A stretch of 64,000 bases of DNA from JAOUEA01 sp035249905. Lineage in GTDB: Bacteria; Actinomycetota; UBA4738; HRBIN12. How positions within the stretch are numbered: position 1 is the first letter of the stretch; each line of letters begins with the position of its first letter. The stretch lies in assembly GCA_035249905.1 (NCBI GenBank), contig DATFFT010000113.1, forward strand, positions 15,369 through 79,368. The letters run 5' to 3'. The position numbers and the translations under genes are program-made. A model generated the notes under the pieces. It made no database searches. It worked only from the letters and a program-made list of their open reading frames with translations, and had not been told where the DNA came from. This document shows, one piece after another, positions 23,249 to 32,447 of this stretch.

Positions 23249-24346
23249 ATGAACCTCGACGAAGACCGCATCGCGTTGTTCCTCGACTACGAGAACCTCG
23301 CGATCGGCGCGCGGGATCGACTCGAGGGCATGCGCTTCGACCTGCGACCCGTGCTCGACGCGCTCGCCGAGCGAGGCAGGGTGATCTCGCGCAAGGCGTA
23401 CGCGGATTGGTCCTACTGGGACGAGGACCGTCGCATGCTCACACGCAGCCATGTCGAGCTGATCGAGATCCCGCAACGGATGGGCGCCTCGCGCAAGAAC
23501 TCGGCCGACATCAAGCTGGCCGTCGACGCGCTCGAGATGGCGTTCGAGCGCGACTACGTCACCACGTTCGTGATCTGCACCGGTGACAGCGACTTCACGC
23601 CGCTCGTGCACAAGCTCCGCGAGCTGGACAAGCGTGTCATCGGCGTCGGCATCAAGGAGTCGACATCGAAGCTGCTTCCGCCGGCGTGCGACGAGTTCCT
23701 GTACTACGAGTCGCTGGAGGGTGTCGACGTGCCGGCCGAGCGGCGCCGCCGCGGCCGCAGGAACCGAGGAAGTGAACCGTCCGGGACGCCGCCCGCCCCG
23801 GCCGAAGCGGAGCCGGTCGACGACCGGGTGATCGATGACGAGGAGCAACCCGAGACCGCGCCGCTCGACGAGGATCAGCTCGCGATCCTGATCGCGCAGA
23901 CGGTGGCCGGCCTCGAACGGAGCGCGACCGGACCGGTGCTGGCCTCGTCGGTCAAGCGGGCGCTGCTTCGCAAGGATCCGACGTTCAGTGAGGCCGACCA
24001 CGGCTTCCGCGCGTTCGGTGAACTGCTCCGACATCTCCAGGAGCGGAACGTCGTCGAGCTGAGCGAGGGATCGGCCAAGGGCGACCCCGAGGTTTCGCTT
24101 CCCACCGAAGGCGGTGAGGCCGAGGCCTTCGAGCTGCTCCACGACGTCGTCGCCGATCTCGCCCGGAACGGCCCCGTGCAGCTCTCAGGCCTGAAGAACC
24201 GGGTGCGGAAGGCCCGGCCGGGGTTCAGCGAGAAGCAGTACGGCTACGGGGGGTTCCTGCAGTTCTGCAAGGCGGCCGCGACCCACGGGTCGGTGGCGCT
24301 GGAATGGGACGACGCGGCCGAGGACTACATCGTCTCGATCCCGTGA
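23249..24346 (+). CDS. NYN-domain nuclease-like protein with LOTUS/OST-HTH repeats
   Basis: A 365-residue protein. Residues 1-165 form a NYN (LabA-like PIN) domain: LFLDYENLAIGA with the first acidic site, KNSADIKLAVDAL, and CTGDSDFTPLV, giving the expected Asp residues for a metal-dependent RNase. A basic then acidic linker (about 165-215) leads to two similar regions of about 70 residues: one with LRKDPTFSEADHGFRAFGELL and one with VRKARPGFSEKQYGYGGFLQF, the pattern of LOTUS/OST-HTH domains that bind RNA. TAGGCT lies 7 bases before the ATG, so the message is probably leaderless. RNA decay or RNA-protein regulation is the inferred role. Confidence 0.88.
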   Translation: MNLDEDRIALFLDYENLAIGARDRLEGMRFDLRPVLDALAERGRVISRKAYADWSYWDEDRRMLTRSHVELIEIPQRMGASRKNSADIKLAVDALEMAFERDYVTTFVICTGDSDFTPLVHKLRELDKRVIGVGIKESTSKLLPPACDEFLYYESLEGVDVPAERRRRGRRNRGSEPSGTPPAPAEAEPVDDRVIDDEEQPETAPLDEDQLAILIAQTVAGLERSATGPVLASSVKRALLRKDPTFSEADHGFRAFGELLRHLQERNVVELSEGSAKGDPEVSLPTEGGEAEAFELLHDVVADLARNGPVQLSGLKNRVRKARPGFSEKQYGYGGFLQFCKAAATHGSVALEWDDAAEDYIVSIP

Positions 24347-24358
24347 GGAGGCCCTCCG

Positions 24359-25042
24359 ATGCCGACGCCGGTCGACTGCCTGATCGAGGCCGGGGGCAAG
24401 CGCACGTTCGCGAGCGCCGTCGCGTGGCCGGGATGGTGCCGGGCCGGCCGCGACGAGGACGAGGCGCTGCAGGCCCTCTGGTCCTACGGAGAGCGCTACG
24501 CCCGGGCGATGAAGGCATCGGGCGTGCGCTTCTCGGCGCCGAGATCGTCAGAGAGCTTCCGCGTGATCGAGCGGGTGTCCGGTAACGCCACGACCGACTT
24601 CGGCGCGCCCGACGGCGTCTACGACGCCGACGACGAGCCGGTCCCGGCCCGTGAGTGGACCCGGGCCCGCAGGGTGCTGGAAGGCTGCTGGGCCGCCTTC
24701 GACGGAGCGGCCGCCGCCGCCGAGGGGATCGAGCTGCTCAAGGGTCCACGCGGCGGCGGCCGCGGGCTCGACGCGATCGTCGCCCACGTCGTCGGCGCCG
24801 AGGCCGGCTATCTGCGCATGTTGACGGGAGACACGGTGAAGGTCGACGAGGCGGATGCGTGGGCGGACCGTGTGGCCGAACGTGCCGCTCTGCTCGAGGG
24901 GCTGGACCGAGCGAAGGTCGGTGACCTGCCGGAGCGCGGTCCGCGAGGTGGCAAGCGGTGGAAGCCTCAGCGCTTCCTTCGACGCACCGCCTGGCACGTG
25001 CTCGACCACACGTGGGAGCTCGAGGACCGCGCGACCGGATGA
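24359..25042 (+). CDS. DinB-like fold protein
   Basis: A 227-residue protein whose C-terminal two thirds looks like a DinB/YfiT four-helix bundle: histidines fall at IVAHVVGAE (about residue 143) and at TAWHVLDHTWELEDR near the C-terminus, the usual His-metal pattern. The N-terminal part (about 100 residues) is a separate beta-rich region with FASAVAWPGWCRAGR and FRVIERVSG. It starts 12 bases after the NYN gene with GAGGAGG upstream and is probably co-transcribed with it. DinB-like proteins include thiol transferases; the specific reaction is unknown. Confidence 0.72.
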   Translation: MPTPVDCLIEAGGKRTFASAVAWPGWCRAGRDEDEALQALWSYGERYARAMKASGVRFSAPRSSESFRVIERVSGNATTDFGAPDGVYDADDEPVPAREWTRARRVLEGCWAAFDGAAAAAEGIELLKGPRGGGRGLDAIVAHVVGAEAGYLRMLTGDTVKVDEADAWADRVAERAALLEGLDRAKVGDLPERGPRGGKRWKPQRFLRRTAWHVLDHTWELEDRATG

Positions 25043-25118
25043 GCGGACTACCCTGTCGATGAGGTCGACGGGAGGACGTCGGCCGATGAGAGAGCCGTCG
25101 GCGTGAGGGAGGAAGACG

Positions 25119-25322
25119 ATGAAGGCAGCCACGGGTGACGTGCTGCGGATCAGGGGACACCGTATCGGAGAGCCCGATCGAGACGCCGAGATCGTCGAGG
25201 TCCGGGGCGACGAGGGCGGTCCTCCGTTCCTCGTCCGCTGGGAGGACGGTCACGAAGGGTTGATGTTCCCGGAGTCCGATGCCGAGATCGTGCACGTCGG
25301 GGAGGCCGAGCCCCCGCGCTAG
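25119..25322 (+). CDS. DUF1918 protein
   Basis: A 67-residue DUF1918 protein, a small SH3-like beta barrel common in actinobacteria. The family pattern is clear: GDVLRIRGH near the start, DAEIVEVRGDEGGPPFLVRWEDGHE-type middle and FPESDAEIVH at the end. ATG 25119 follows GAGGGAGGA; a TACCCT box lies about 70 bases upstream. Its stop overlaps the stop of the convergent phosphoesterase gene. Function unknown. Confidence 0.92.
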   Translation: MKAATGDVLRIRGHRIGEPDRDAEIVEVRGDEGGPPFLVRWEDGHEGLMFPESDAEIVHVGEAEPPR

Positions 25323-26728
25323 ATGAAGTGGGATTCGTTGGGCACGGTGCCTTGCTGCCACCCTTCGAAGCCCTCGGGGAAGGCGAACGCCCCTCCGTAG
25401 GTCGGGGCGCTCGTGCTGCCGAAGACCGGTTCGCGCGGCGCCTTCCGGAAGTTGAAGACGTGCTCGAACGAGTGCGTGTTCTCGATGCGCGGGGTCAGGT
25501 ACGGCAGGCCCCAGTTGTCGGCGATGAACCGGAGCGGTGTGGAGAACTCGCCGACCTCGGTGTCGATGACGCCTCGCTCCGTGTACGGGCTGATCGTGAG
25601 CAACGGCACCCGCACGCCGAGTCCGAGGTCGTCGACGGCCGGGGGGATCACGGGGTCGTAGAAGCCGCCCCACTCGTCCCAGGTGAGGAAGATCGCCGTG
25701 TGCTCCCACATCGGGCTGCGCATCACCGCGTTCACGATCTCGCTGACCCAGTTGTGGGCGTGCCCGGTCGAGTACGGCGGGTGGTCGGAGAGCTCGAATC
25801 GAGGGGTCACCCACGTCACCGCCGGCAGCTTCTCAGCCTCGATGTCGTTCACGATCCGGTCGATCGGGCGCATGTGCTGCTCCCAGAGGTCCGAATGGAA
25901 CACGTTCCCGATGCCGTTGTAGGCGTTCCAGAAGTACCCCACCTGTCCCGGTGAGGCCGAGTAATAGGTCCAGTCGACGCCGACATCGGTGAGCTGCTCG
26001 CCGACCGTGCGGTAGCTGAAGCACGTGTCGCGCTTCGTGAGGTTCCCCTTGTCGTCCTTGACGAACACGAACACGTCGTCGCCGAGCGCATCGCATCCCC
26101 AGCTCTTGAAGCGCTTCCCGTCGGTGACCCTCGTCTCGATGTTCTCCGGGTTGTCGAGCACGCCGCCGGACTGCCCGGCGACGAAGTAATAGTGGTTCGG
26201 GTACGAGGGACCGCCGACGCTCGCGAAGAAGTGGTCGGAGAGCGCGTACTCCCGGGCCCAGGTCCAGTAGTTCGGGATCTGGTCCTCGTCGAAGACGGAG
26301 TACGCGTAGGTCGAACCGAACTCTCCGTTGCCGAACCCGTCCATCCTGTCGCCGTTGACGCAGTTGAGGTGGGCGGCTCGGTCGTGGGGGATGTCGCCCG
26401 GCAGCCATTCCGGGCAGCGGATCAACGGCTTCTCCTTGCCGTACTCCAGCCCCACGGTCGTTCCCTCGACCCCCGGGAACCTGCCGAACATCGTGTTGAA
26501 GCTGCGGTTCTCCAACATGATGTAGACGACACGCTTGATCGGGGTCGCCGTGTCGATCTCGGGCGTCGGGTCGCCGAGCCTCGGCACGACCTTGCCGCCG
26601 GTGCAGGAGAAGAGCACGCCCCCGGCGACCGCCATCGCCGAACCCTTCAGGAACTTGCGCCGGGTGAGGTACGGGATCGGGTGCGCGGGAGCGCGTTCCT
26701 CGTCGCGAGGATGCATCCGCTCGGGCAT
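25319..26728 (-). CDS. TAT-exported phosphoesterase (phospholipase C / AcpA-like)
   Basis: A 469-residue enzyme of the bacterial phosphoesterase family (PF04185: phospholipase C, acid phosphatase AcpA). The N-terminus has a twin-arginine signal (TRRKFLKGSAMAVAGG) followed by a possible lipobox LFSC, so it is folded in the cytoplasm, exported and perhaps lipid-anchored. Motifs include IMLENRSFNTMFGRFPG with the conserved Glu-Asn, GGPSYPNHYYFVAGQSGG and LTWDEWGGFYDPVIPP. TATAGA lies 7 bases before ATG 26728, suggesting a leaderless message. It converges on DUF1918. Substrate could be phospholipid or other phosphate esters. Confidence 0.9.
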   Translation of the reverse strand: MPERMHPRDEERAPAHPIPYLTRRKFLKGSAMAVAGGVLFSCTGGKVVPRLGDPTPEIDTATPIKRVVYIMLENRSFNTMFGRFPGVEGTTVGLEYGKEKPLIRCPEWLPGDIPHDRAAHLNCVNGDRMDGFGNGEFGSTYAYSVFDEDQIPNYWTWAREYALSDHFFASVGGPSYPNHYYFVAGQSGGVLDNPENIETRVTDGKRFKSWGCDALGDDVFVFVKDDKGNLTKRDTCFSYRTVGEQLTDVGVDWTYYSASPGQVGYFWNAYNGIGNVFHSDLWEQHMRPIDRIVNDIEAEKLPAVTWVTPRFELSDHPPYSTGHAHNWVSEIVNAVMRSPMWEHTAIFLTWDEWGGFYDPVIPPAVDDLGLGVRVPLLTISPYTERGVIDTEVGEFSTPLRFIADNWGLPYLTPRIENTHSFEHVFNFRKAPREPVFGSTSAPTYGGAFAFPEGFEGWQQGTVPNESHFI

Positions 26729-26819
26729 GGGTCCATCTATATCAGTCCATCGTGTCGTCGCTATCCTTGGCCGCACCGTGCACACAGCTTCGTCACATCG
26801 CGCCCGGATACTGTCGGCC

Positions 26820-27548
26820 GTGTCGCGCCGAGCCCATCCCCCTTCCGGGTCGCGGCTGCCCGTGCGCCTGCTCGTCGTGATCCTCGTGCTGCTCGCTCTG
26901 GGTTCCGCATCCTGTGACGGAGGGGACGATCGCGAGCGCGACGGGGGTTTCGGGGCGGTCCCCTCGGCGGAGACCGCCACCCCGAGCGACGCCTTCACGT
27001 CCTCGGCGAGCGTCGCACCGTCTCCCACGCAACCCGCCCCTCCCGAACCGTCCCCGGAGACCCGCGGCGCCGCATCGGCGACCTGTGTCGAGGGCTGGCG
27101 CACTCCGCCGCGCGATACGCCGCTGTTCACCGATCCGCTGGGCATCGTGCGGCGCACGGCGCCGGTCGACGGCGAGTTCACCGTGGTCGACATGAGGTAC
27201 TTCACCGGCCCGGAGTCGCCCCCGTCCGACAAGGGATACATCCTCGAGATCGACCGTTGGTACATCAAGCTGTTCGTGGAGGCGGACTGGAGCTATCAGG
27301 GCAGGTTCATCGTCGAGGCGCGCCGGTTCGGCCGCGGGGTGGCCGCGGTCGCGCCCTACGACACGAGCGGGTTCCGCTCGCCGGATTGGACCGGTTTCCA
27401 GTGGGACTCGGCCGACAGCGAGGCACGCGCCTACCCCGGCCTGCCGGGGCGGTGGGCGGGCATCCCGTACGACTTCGTGCGGGGGGGCGCCGGCCTCGAC
27501 ATCCCCGGCCTCCCCGACGAGGTGCGCGGATGCCTCGACGGAACGTGA
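26820..27548 (+). CDS. Unknown secreted lipoprotein
   Basis: A 242-residue protein with a lipoprotein signal peptide (VRLLVVILVLLALGSASC), then a Ser/Thr/Pro-rich linker of about 60 residues (SPTQPAPPEPSPET) and a folded C-terminal domain with many aromatic residues (DRWYIKLFVEADWSYQGRF, GFRSPDWTGFQWDS). Two cysteines in the domain (near residues 98 and 238) could form a disulfide. GTG 26820 is chosen because a GATACT box lies 7 bases before it and it leaves a normal signal peptide. It is divergent from the phosphoesterase gene. I do not recognise the domain. Confidence 0.72.
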   Translation: MSRRAHPPSGSRLPVRLLVVILVLLALGSASCDGGDDRERDGGFGAVPSAETATPSDAFTSSASVAPSPTQPAPPEPSPETRGAASATCVEGWRTPPRDTPLFTDPLGIVRRTAPVDGEFTVVDMRYFTGPESPPSDKGYILEIDRWYIKLFVEADWSYQGRFIVEARRFGRGVAAVAPYDTSGFRSPDWTGFQWDSADSEARAYPGLPGRWAGIPYDFVRGGAGLDIPGLPDEVRGCLDGT

Positions 27549-27733
27549 GACCTGGGCCTTCGGCATCCGGCCGTTGTGCCAACCCCCCCGCGCAGGTAGT
27601 TCCATGGAGCCATGAACGCCGCGGTCGGGACCACCATCCGAACGAGCGATCCGCTCGGAGTCGTCGCGGCACTCTGCGGCGCCGCCGGGTTCGTCACGGC
27701 CGAGGCTCGCCTTCCGACGATCGGGGGCTCGCG

Positions 27734-28915
27734 CTACCTGTGTGTCGGCCATCCCGTGTAGAGATCCGTGCCCCGCTTCCGCAGCTCGTTGCCGATCACG
27801 AGCCGCTGGATCTCGCTGGTGCCTTCCCAGATGCGATCGACGCGGAGCTCGCGGTACATGCGTTCGACCGGCTGCTCCCGCATGTATCCACGGCCGCCGA
27901 AGATCTGGACGGCCTTGTCGATCACTCGTCCGGCCGTCTCGCTGCACACGAGCTTCACCGCGCTCGCCATCGCGTGGGTCTGCTTCCTCGTCGCGTCGCC
28001 GCGGGCCGCGTCCCAGCAGACGCGATAGAGCGCCGACTTCGCGGCCATGATCTCGGCTGCCATATCGGCGAGCATGAACTCGACGGCCTGGAACTCCACG
28101 ATCGGACGGCCGAACTGCCGCCGCTCCTGCGCGAACGCGAGGGAGAGCTCGAGTGCCCGGGCGCTTGCGCCCATCGTCCGCGCACCGATCATGATGCGCT
28201 CCTCGACGAACCAGTCCTTGGTGAGCTCGAAGCCCTCGCCGATCTCCCCGAGCACGCGGTCGTCACCGACCCGGACACCGTCGAACGCGTAGATGGGATG
28301 CTCGAAGACGAACGTGTGCGTGTACTTCGGCGTCCGCACGAGCCGCACGCCCGGCATGTCCTTGTCCACGAGGAAGACCGTGGCCTTGGCCGGCTCGCCG
28401 TCGACGTGGGCGTGCACCAGGAAGAAGTCGGCGACGTCGCCGCTCGTCACATGCCACTTCTCGCCTTCGAGCAACCAGGCGTCGCCGTCGCGCCGCGCCG
28501 TCGTCGCGACCGCCGTCACGTCCGACCCGGCGCCCTCCTCGGTGATCGCGTAGGCGTCACGACGTTCGCCGCCGATCGCGGGCCGAAGGAAGCGCTCCTT
28601 CTGATCCTCGGTGCCCCGCGCGAGCGGGATCGACGGCCGCCAGGGGATGTCCCACAACGCCCCGGTCGCACGTCCCCATTGCTCCTCGATCAGCATCTGC
28701 CGGAACGTGTCGTAGCCCCGTCCGCCGTCTTCGACCGCGTGGTTGATGCCGTGGAACTCCCACTCGAGCACCGCCCGCTTCGCTGCCTCGTGACTCTCGG
28801 CCGACAGGCCGTCGTTGGCCTCGCACTCGTCTTCGAGCGGCACCAACACATCGTCGGTGAATGCACGTGCCCTCTGCTGCAGTGTCCGGTCGTCAGCGGA
28901 GAGTCTCAGGTCCAC
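27734..28915 (-). CDS. Acyl-CoA dehydrogenase
   Basis: FAD-dependent acyl-CoA dehydrogenase of 393 residues. It carries the first family signature (YAITEEGAGSDVTAVATTA), the second (RQFGRPIVEFQAVEFMLADM) and the C-terminal catalytic Glu in WEGTSEIQRLVIGNEL. Oxidises an acyl-CoA to the enoyl-CoA and passes electrons to ETF. No other beta-oxidation gene is adjacent, so chain length or branched-chain preference is unknown. It is divergent from an amidohydrolase gene across a 70-base gap. Confidence 0.94.
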   Translation of the reverse strand: MDLRLSADDRTLQQRARAFTDDVLVPLEDECEANDGLSAESHEAAKRAVLEWEFHGINHAVEDGGRGYDTFRQMLIEEQWGRATGALWDIPWRPSIPLARGTEDQKERFLRPAIGGERRDAYAITEEGAGSDVTAVATTARRDGDAWLLEGEKWHVTSGDVADFFLVHAHVDGEPAKATVFLVDKDMPGVRLVRTPKYTHTFVFEHPIYAFDGVRVGDDRVLGEIGEGFELTKDWFVEERIMIGARTMGASARALELSLAFAQERRQFGRPIVEFQAVEFMLADMAAEIMAAKSALYRVCWDAARGDATRKQTHAMASAVKLVCSETAGRVIDKAVQIFGGRGYMREQPVERMYRELRVDRIWEGTSEIQRLVIGNELRKRGTDLYTGWPTHR

Positions 28916-28985
28916 GTTCGCTCACTCCTCGTGGCAGGTAGGGTTCGGCGCGAGTCTAGGTCGGCGCTCCGAGGAGGCGTGAACC

Positions 28986-30209
28986 GTGAGCAGGACGGTG
29001 TTCCACGGTGGCGTGGTGTTCGATGGCTCCGGAGCCGCCCCCGCCGAGGCGGACGTCGTGATCGACGACGGTCGCTTCGTCGAGGTCGGGCCGGACCTCG
29101 ACGGCGACGACGGCGTCGACTGCGGCGGCAAGGCTTTGTTGCCCGGCCTGTTCGATTGTCACGTGCATCTCGCGTATCGCTACGAGGACTTCGACGAGTT
29201 CGCGCGCATGCAGGAGCCGTTCTCCCTGCCGTTCTTCCGCATGGCGAAGAACCTGCGACAGACGCTGGTACTCGGCATCACGACGGTCCGAGACGCCTCG
29301 GGCGCCGACGCAGGCCTTCGGTCCGCCGTCGACGAGGGTTCGCTCATCGGCCCGCGCATGCAGCTCTCGGTGACGATGCTGTCGATGACCGGCGGCCACA
29401 ATGACCCCTGGCTTCCGAGCGGCGCTCGCGGGGCCTTCGGCGTGGAGTACCCCGGCATGCCCTCCGGCGTCTGCGATGGGGTCGAGGGGGTGAGCGCCAA
29501 GGTGCGTGAGGTGATCCGGGCCGGGGCCGACGTGGTCAAGATCGCATCGAGCGGCGGATTCCTCTCACCCGCCGACGATCCTCGAGAGCCGAACTACTCG
29601 CAGGAGGAGGTCGACGCCATCGTGCGCACCGCGGCCGACCTGGGCACTTGGGTGATGTCGCACGCGCACGGGGCGGAGGGCATCAAGCGTGCGGTGCGCG
29701 CCGGTGTGCGCTCGATCGATCACGGGACCTTCCTCGACGACGAGGCGGCGGAGATGATGGTCGAGCACGGCGCCTGGCTCGTACCGACGCTGACGGCCGG
29801 CGACACGACCGAAGCACTGGCCGCCGACGAGAAGGTGCCGGTGCAGGTGCGCGAGAAGCTACGGGAGCTCGGCCGCCCGGAGTTCGACGCGATGCGACTC
29901 GCGGCCGACGCCGGTGTGAAGGTCGCGATGGGCACCGACTGCCCGGTCGCTCCCCACGGCACGAACCTGAACGAGCTGCGGCACATGTCCGCGCATGGCT
30001 TCTCCCCGGCCCAGGCATTGCACGCCGCGACCGCGAGCGCCGCGGAGCTGATGGGGTTGCAGGACGACCTGGGCACGATCGAGACTGGGAAGCTGGCCGA
30101 CCTCGTGCTGGTCCGGGGCGACCCGCTCGACTTCGACGACCTCGAGTCCCGCATCGAACAGGTGTGGAAGGACGGCGTCAGGCTCGTGCCGTTCTCGGCA
30201 CCCGGCTAG
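28986..30209 (+). CDS. Amidohydrolase family protein (imidazolonepropionase-like)
   Basis: A 407-residue metal-dependent amidohydrolase of the imidazolonepropionase/prolidase-like subgroup. Metal and catalytic residues are visible: DCHVHLAYR (HxH), VKIASSGGF with the bridging Lys region, SHAHGAEG, SIDHGTF and the late MGTDCPVAPHGTN Asp. The N- and C-terminal strands that form the small beta-sandwich are present (GKLADLVLVRGDPL). GTG 28986 follows GGAGG. It is followed 6 bases on by an EamA permease and may act with it. Substrates of this subgroup include dipeptides and organophosphates; not assignable here. Confidence 0.9.
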   Translation: MSRTVFHGGVVFDGSGAAPAEADVVIDDGRFVEVGPDLDGDDGVDCGGKALLPGLFDCHVHLAYRYEDFDEFARMQEPFSLPFFRMAKNLRQTLVLGITTVRDASGADAGLRSAVDEGSLIGPRMQLSVTMLSMTGGHNDPWLPSGARGAFGVEYPGMPSGVCDGVEGVSAKVREVIRAGADVVKIASSGGFLSPADDPREPNYSQEEVDAIVRTAADLGTWVMSHAHGAEGIKRAVRAGVRSIDHGTFLDDEAAEMMVEHGAWLVPTLTAGDTTEALAADEKVPVQVREKLRELGRPEFDAMRLAADAGVKVAMGTDCPVAPHGTNLNELRHMSAHGFSPAQALHAATASAAELMGLQDDLGTIETGKLADLVLVRGDPLDFDDLESRIEQVWKDGVRLVPFSAPG

Positions 30210-30215
30210 CGCTGC

Positions 30216-31061
30216 GTGTATCCGTTCGGGCTCGCCCTGGCCTCGGGCCTGACGTGGGGCACCGCCGACTTCGTCGGCGGCCTGATGTCGAGGCGCCTCC
30301 CGACGGCCGTCGTCATGGTCGTGAGTCAGGGCGCCGGGTTGATCCTCACCTCGGCGCTCGTGGTCGCGCTCGGCGAACCCCGGCCCGAGGCGCGGTTCCT
30401 CGTCGCCGGGGCGCTCGGGGGGCTCGCCGGGGCGATCGGGCTCGCCTCGCTCTATCGAGGGCTCGCGATCGGCCGCATGAACATCGTCGCCCCCGTCGCC
30501 TCCCTCTCGGGCGCGGTGCCGGTGATCGCCGGGTTCCTGCAGGGGGAGCGTCCGGCGACCTTGCAGCTCGCCGGCATGGCGGTGGCGGGGGCGGGCGTGC
30601 TGCTCGCCGTGCGCGCGCCCGAGCCGCCGGGTGCGTCGGAAGCGGGAAAGACCCGCGGCATCGGGCTCGCGCTCGTGGCCGCTCTGTTCCTGGGGCTCTT
30701 CGTGACCTCGCTCGACGCCGCGGGAGAGGCGAGCGCCCTGTGGGCGTCGCTGATGGTCAGGGTGGTATCGGTGCCGCTGTTCGTGATCGCGGCCATCGCT
30801 ACGGCACGGCATGCGAGGCGTCCCACCGGAAGGGAGCTGGGCATACTGGGCGGCGTCGGGGCGCTCGACAACGGCGCCAACGTGCTGTTCGCCCTCGCGG
30901 CGCGGGAAGGGCTGCTCACCCTCGTCTCGGTGCTCGGGTCCCTCTACCCCGTCGCTACGGTGCTGCTGGCGCGCTGGTTCCTGCACGAGCGGCTCGCTCG
31001 GTGGCAGGTGGCGGGCGTCGTCGCGGCGTTCTTCGGCGTCGCGCTGATCGCGGCCGGGTGA
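30216..31061 (+). CDS. EamA/DMT family transporter
   Basis: A 281-residue membrane protein with ten helices in two EamA repeats. The first repeat opens LALASGLTWGTADFVGG and the second repeats the SLY-PVATVLLARWFLHERL pattern (residues 245-265), the canonical EamA end helix with conserved Pro and Glu. GTG 30216 lies 6 bases after the amidohydrolase stop, with no strong ribosome site, so translation is probably coupled. Such proteins move metabolites such as amino acids or nucleosides; export of the amidohydrolase product is a guess. Confidence 0.87.
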   Translation: MYPFGLALASGLTWGTADFVGGLMSRRLPTAVVMVVSQGAGLILTSALVVALGEPRPEARFLVAGALGGLAGAIGLASLYRGLAIGRMNIVAPVASLSGAVPVIAGFLQGERPATLQLAGMAVAGAGVLLAVRAPEPPGASEAGKTRGIGLALVAALFLGLFVTSLDAAGEASALWASLMVRVVSVPLFVIAAIATARHARRPTGRELGILGGVGALDNGANVLFALAAREGLLTLVSVLGSLYPVATVLLARWFLHERLARWQVAGVVAAFFGVALIAAG

Positions 31062-31081
31062 CCGACCGGTCTTCACTCGTC

Positions 31082-32377
31082 TCAGCCCGAGAGGATGCGG
31101 GTGACGTCGGCGGCGGCTTCGTGTCCCGATCGGATCGCGCCCTCGATCCATCCGGCGCCCTCGGCGGCGATGTCGGAGCCGGCGAACGCGATCCGGCCCT
31201 GAGGGCGACGGCGCGACGAGGCATCCTCCGCGTACCACCCCGGCTTGGGGACGAACCAGGTGCCCTTCGAGTACGGGTCGGCGACCCAGTCGTGGCCGTC
31301 GGCGGCCCGCACCTTCGCATCGGGGAAGTATTCCCGGATCCCCCGCTCGACGCCGTCGCGGTCGTCCGCCCGGATCGCGCGGGTCCCGGAGAACCCGGTC
31401 ACGAGCCGGCCGCCGGGTACCTCGGGTCCGACGACCACGGCCTGGAGCAGCGCCGGCCAGCCCACGCCCACGGCCCGATCAGGCACCTGCTCCACGAGCG
31501 CGAGCGTCTTGGTGACCGCTCCCGCATGCCCGCCGATCGCCGCCCGTCGCTTCTGATCCGCGAGCGGGGGGTCGAACGACACGTCGACCCAGACGTGCAG
31601 TGGGAGAGCGACCACCGCGGCCGATGCCCGGACCTCGCCCCCCCCGGCGATGTCCAAGCTCATCCCGTCAACGGACGATCTGACGCGGACGATCGGGCTC
31701 AGCAGACGCACGTCGGCAGCGGCCTGGCGGACGATCGCGTCCACGAGGCTCGAGGTGCCCTCGGCGAACATCGAGCCGACGTCGGTGAAGATATCGACGA
31801 ACCGGTACCCTTCCTCGGCGGCGTCCAGCAGCAGGCCCAGCATGGACACGCGGCTCGGGTCGCCGCCACCCATAGCGGCCGCGAACGCCTTCACGAATGA
31901 GGCGGCATCGCCGGGGACGCCGTTCGCGTCGAGCCACTCCGTGACGGGCACGTCGTGTCCTTCCATCCCGTCGGCCCATGGTGGGCGACCCGACGGGTTC
32001 GGGGTCATCTTCTCGAGGAGATCGATCGACTCGTTGATGGCCGGTGCGGAGTCGAGGGCCTCGGACAGGCTCCCGAGTGCGTCGCCTCGAAGCGTCCCGT
32101 CGGCGAGCCAGGTGACGGACGAGGTGGGGACCGACCGGCCGATCGGCACACCGGCTCGAGCGATCTCGGCCGACAGCGCCGTCTGGGACTCGGGGAAGAC
32201 CCACCCCGCCCCGTATTCGGCCTTCACGCCGGTGCCGGGGATCTCGCGGTACCAGGCACGGCCGCCCAAGCGGTCGCGCGCCTCGAGGAGCACGACCGAG
32301 CGTCCGGCTTCCCGCAGGTCGCGAGCCGCGACCAGCCCCGCGAACCCACCCCCGACGACTGCCACGTCTGCATCCAC
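31082..32377 (-). CDS. Flavin-containing amine oxidase
   Basis: A 431-residue FAD oxidoreductase of the monoamine oxidase family. The N-terminus has the dinucleotide motif VVGGGFAGLVAARDLREAG followed by LEARDRLGGRAW, and the C-terminus the FAD-contacting block RIAFAGSDIAAEGAGWIEGAIRSG. The open frame extends further upstream, over the amidase start, but GTG 32377 begins right before the FAD strand and has TACGCT 7 bases upstream, as for a leaderless gene. Oxidises a primary or secondary amine with oxygen. Divergent from an amidase, which suggests joint nitrogen compound breakdown. Confidence 0.9.
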   Translation of the reverse strand: MDADVAVVGGGFAGLVAARDLREAGRSVVLLEARDRLGGRAWYREIPGTGVKAEYGAGWVFPESQTALSAEIARAGVPIGRSVPTSSVTWLADGTLRGDALGSLSEALDSAPAINESIDLLEKMTPNPSGRPPWADGMEGHDVPVTEWLDANGVPGDAASFVKAFAAAMGGGDPSRVSMLGLLLDAAEEGYRFVDIFTDVGSMFAEGTSSLVDAIVRQAAADVRLLSPIVRVRSSVDGMSLDIAGGGEVRASAAVVALPLHVWVDVSFDPPLADQKRRAAIGGHAGAVTKTLALVEQVPDRAVGVGWPALLQAVVVGPEVPGGRLVTGFSGTRAIRADDRDGVERGIREYFPDAKVRAADGHDWVADPYSKGTWFVPKPGWYAEDASSRRRPQGRIAFAGSDIAAEGAGWIEGAIRSGHEAAADVTRILSG

Positions 32378-32384
32378 GCGCGGA

Positions 32385-32440
32385 AGCGTAGTCCGTCGGT
32401 CGGTATTGGCGTTGTTCCGTAGGGGAGGCACCGATACGCT
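32385..32440. promoter_or_regulatory. Paired leaderless promoters (amine oxidase / amidase)
   Basis: The 70-base divergent gap holds TACGCT on the minus strand (32390-32385), 7 bases before the amine oxidase GTG, and TACGCT on the plus strand (32435-32440), 7 bases before the amidase ATG. TTGTTC lies 17 bases upstream of the plus box. The identical boxes and spacing suggest matched expression. Confidence 0.45.
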
Positions 32441-32447
32441 CCGCCGC

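Noticed and set aside
27612..27761. A 49-codon open frame (starting MNAAVGTTIRTSD) in the gap before the acyl-CoA dehydrogenase gene
   Set aside because: It overlaps the end of the opposite-strand dehydrogenase by 28 bases, has no clear ribosome site or -10 box and no recognisable domain. The 185-base gap holds nothing else that I can support.
29648..31900. Very long open frames antisense or out of frame to real genes (also 7556-9715 and 61067-63835 on the plus strand)
   Set aside because: They are Arg/Gly/Ala-rich shadow frames caused by high GC content, with no domain and no ribosome site, over genes with clear families.
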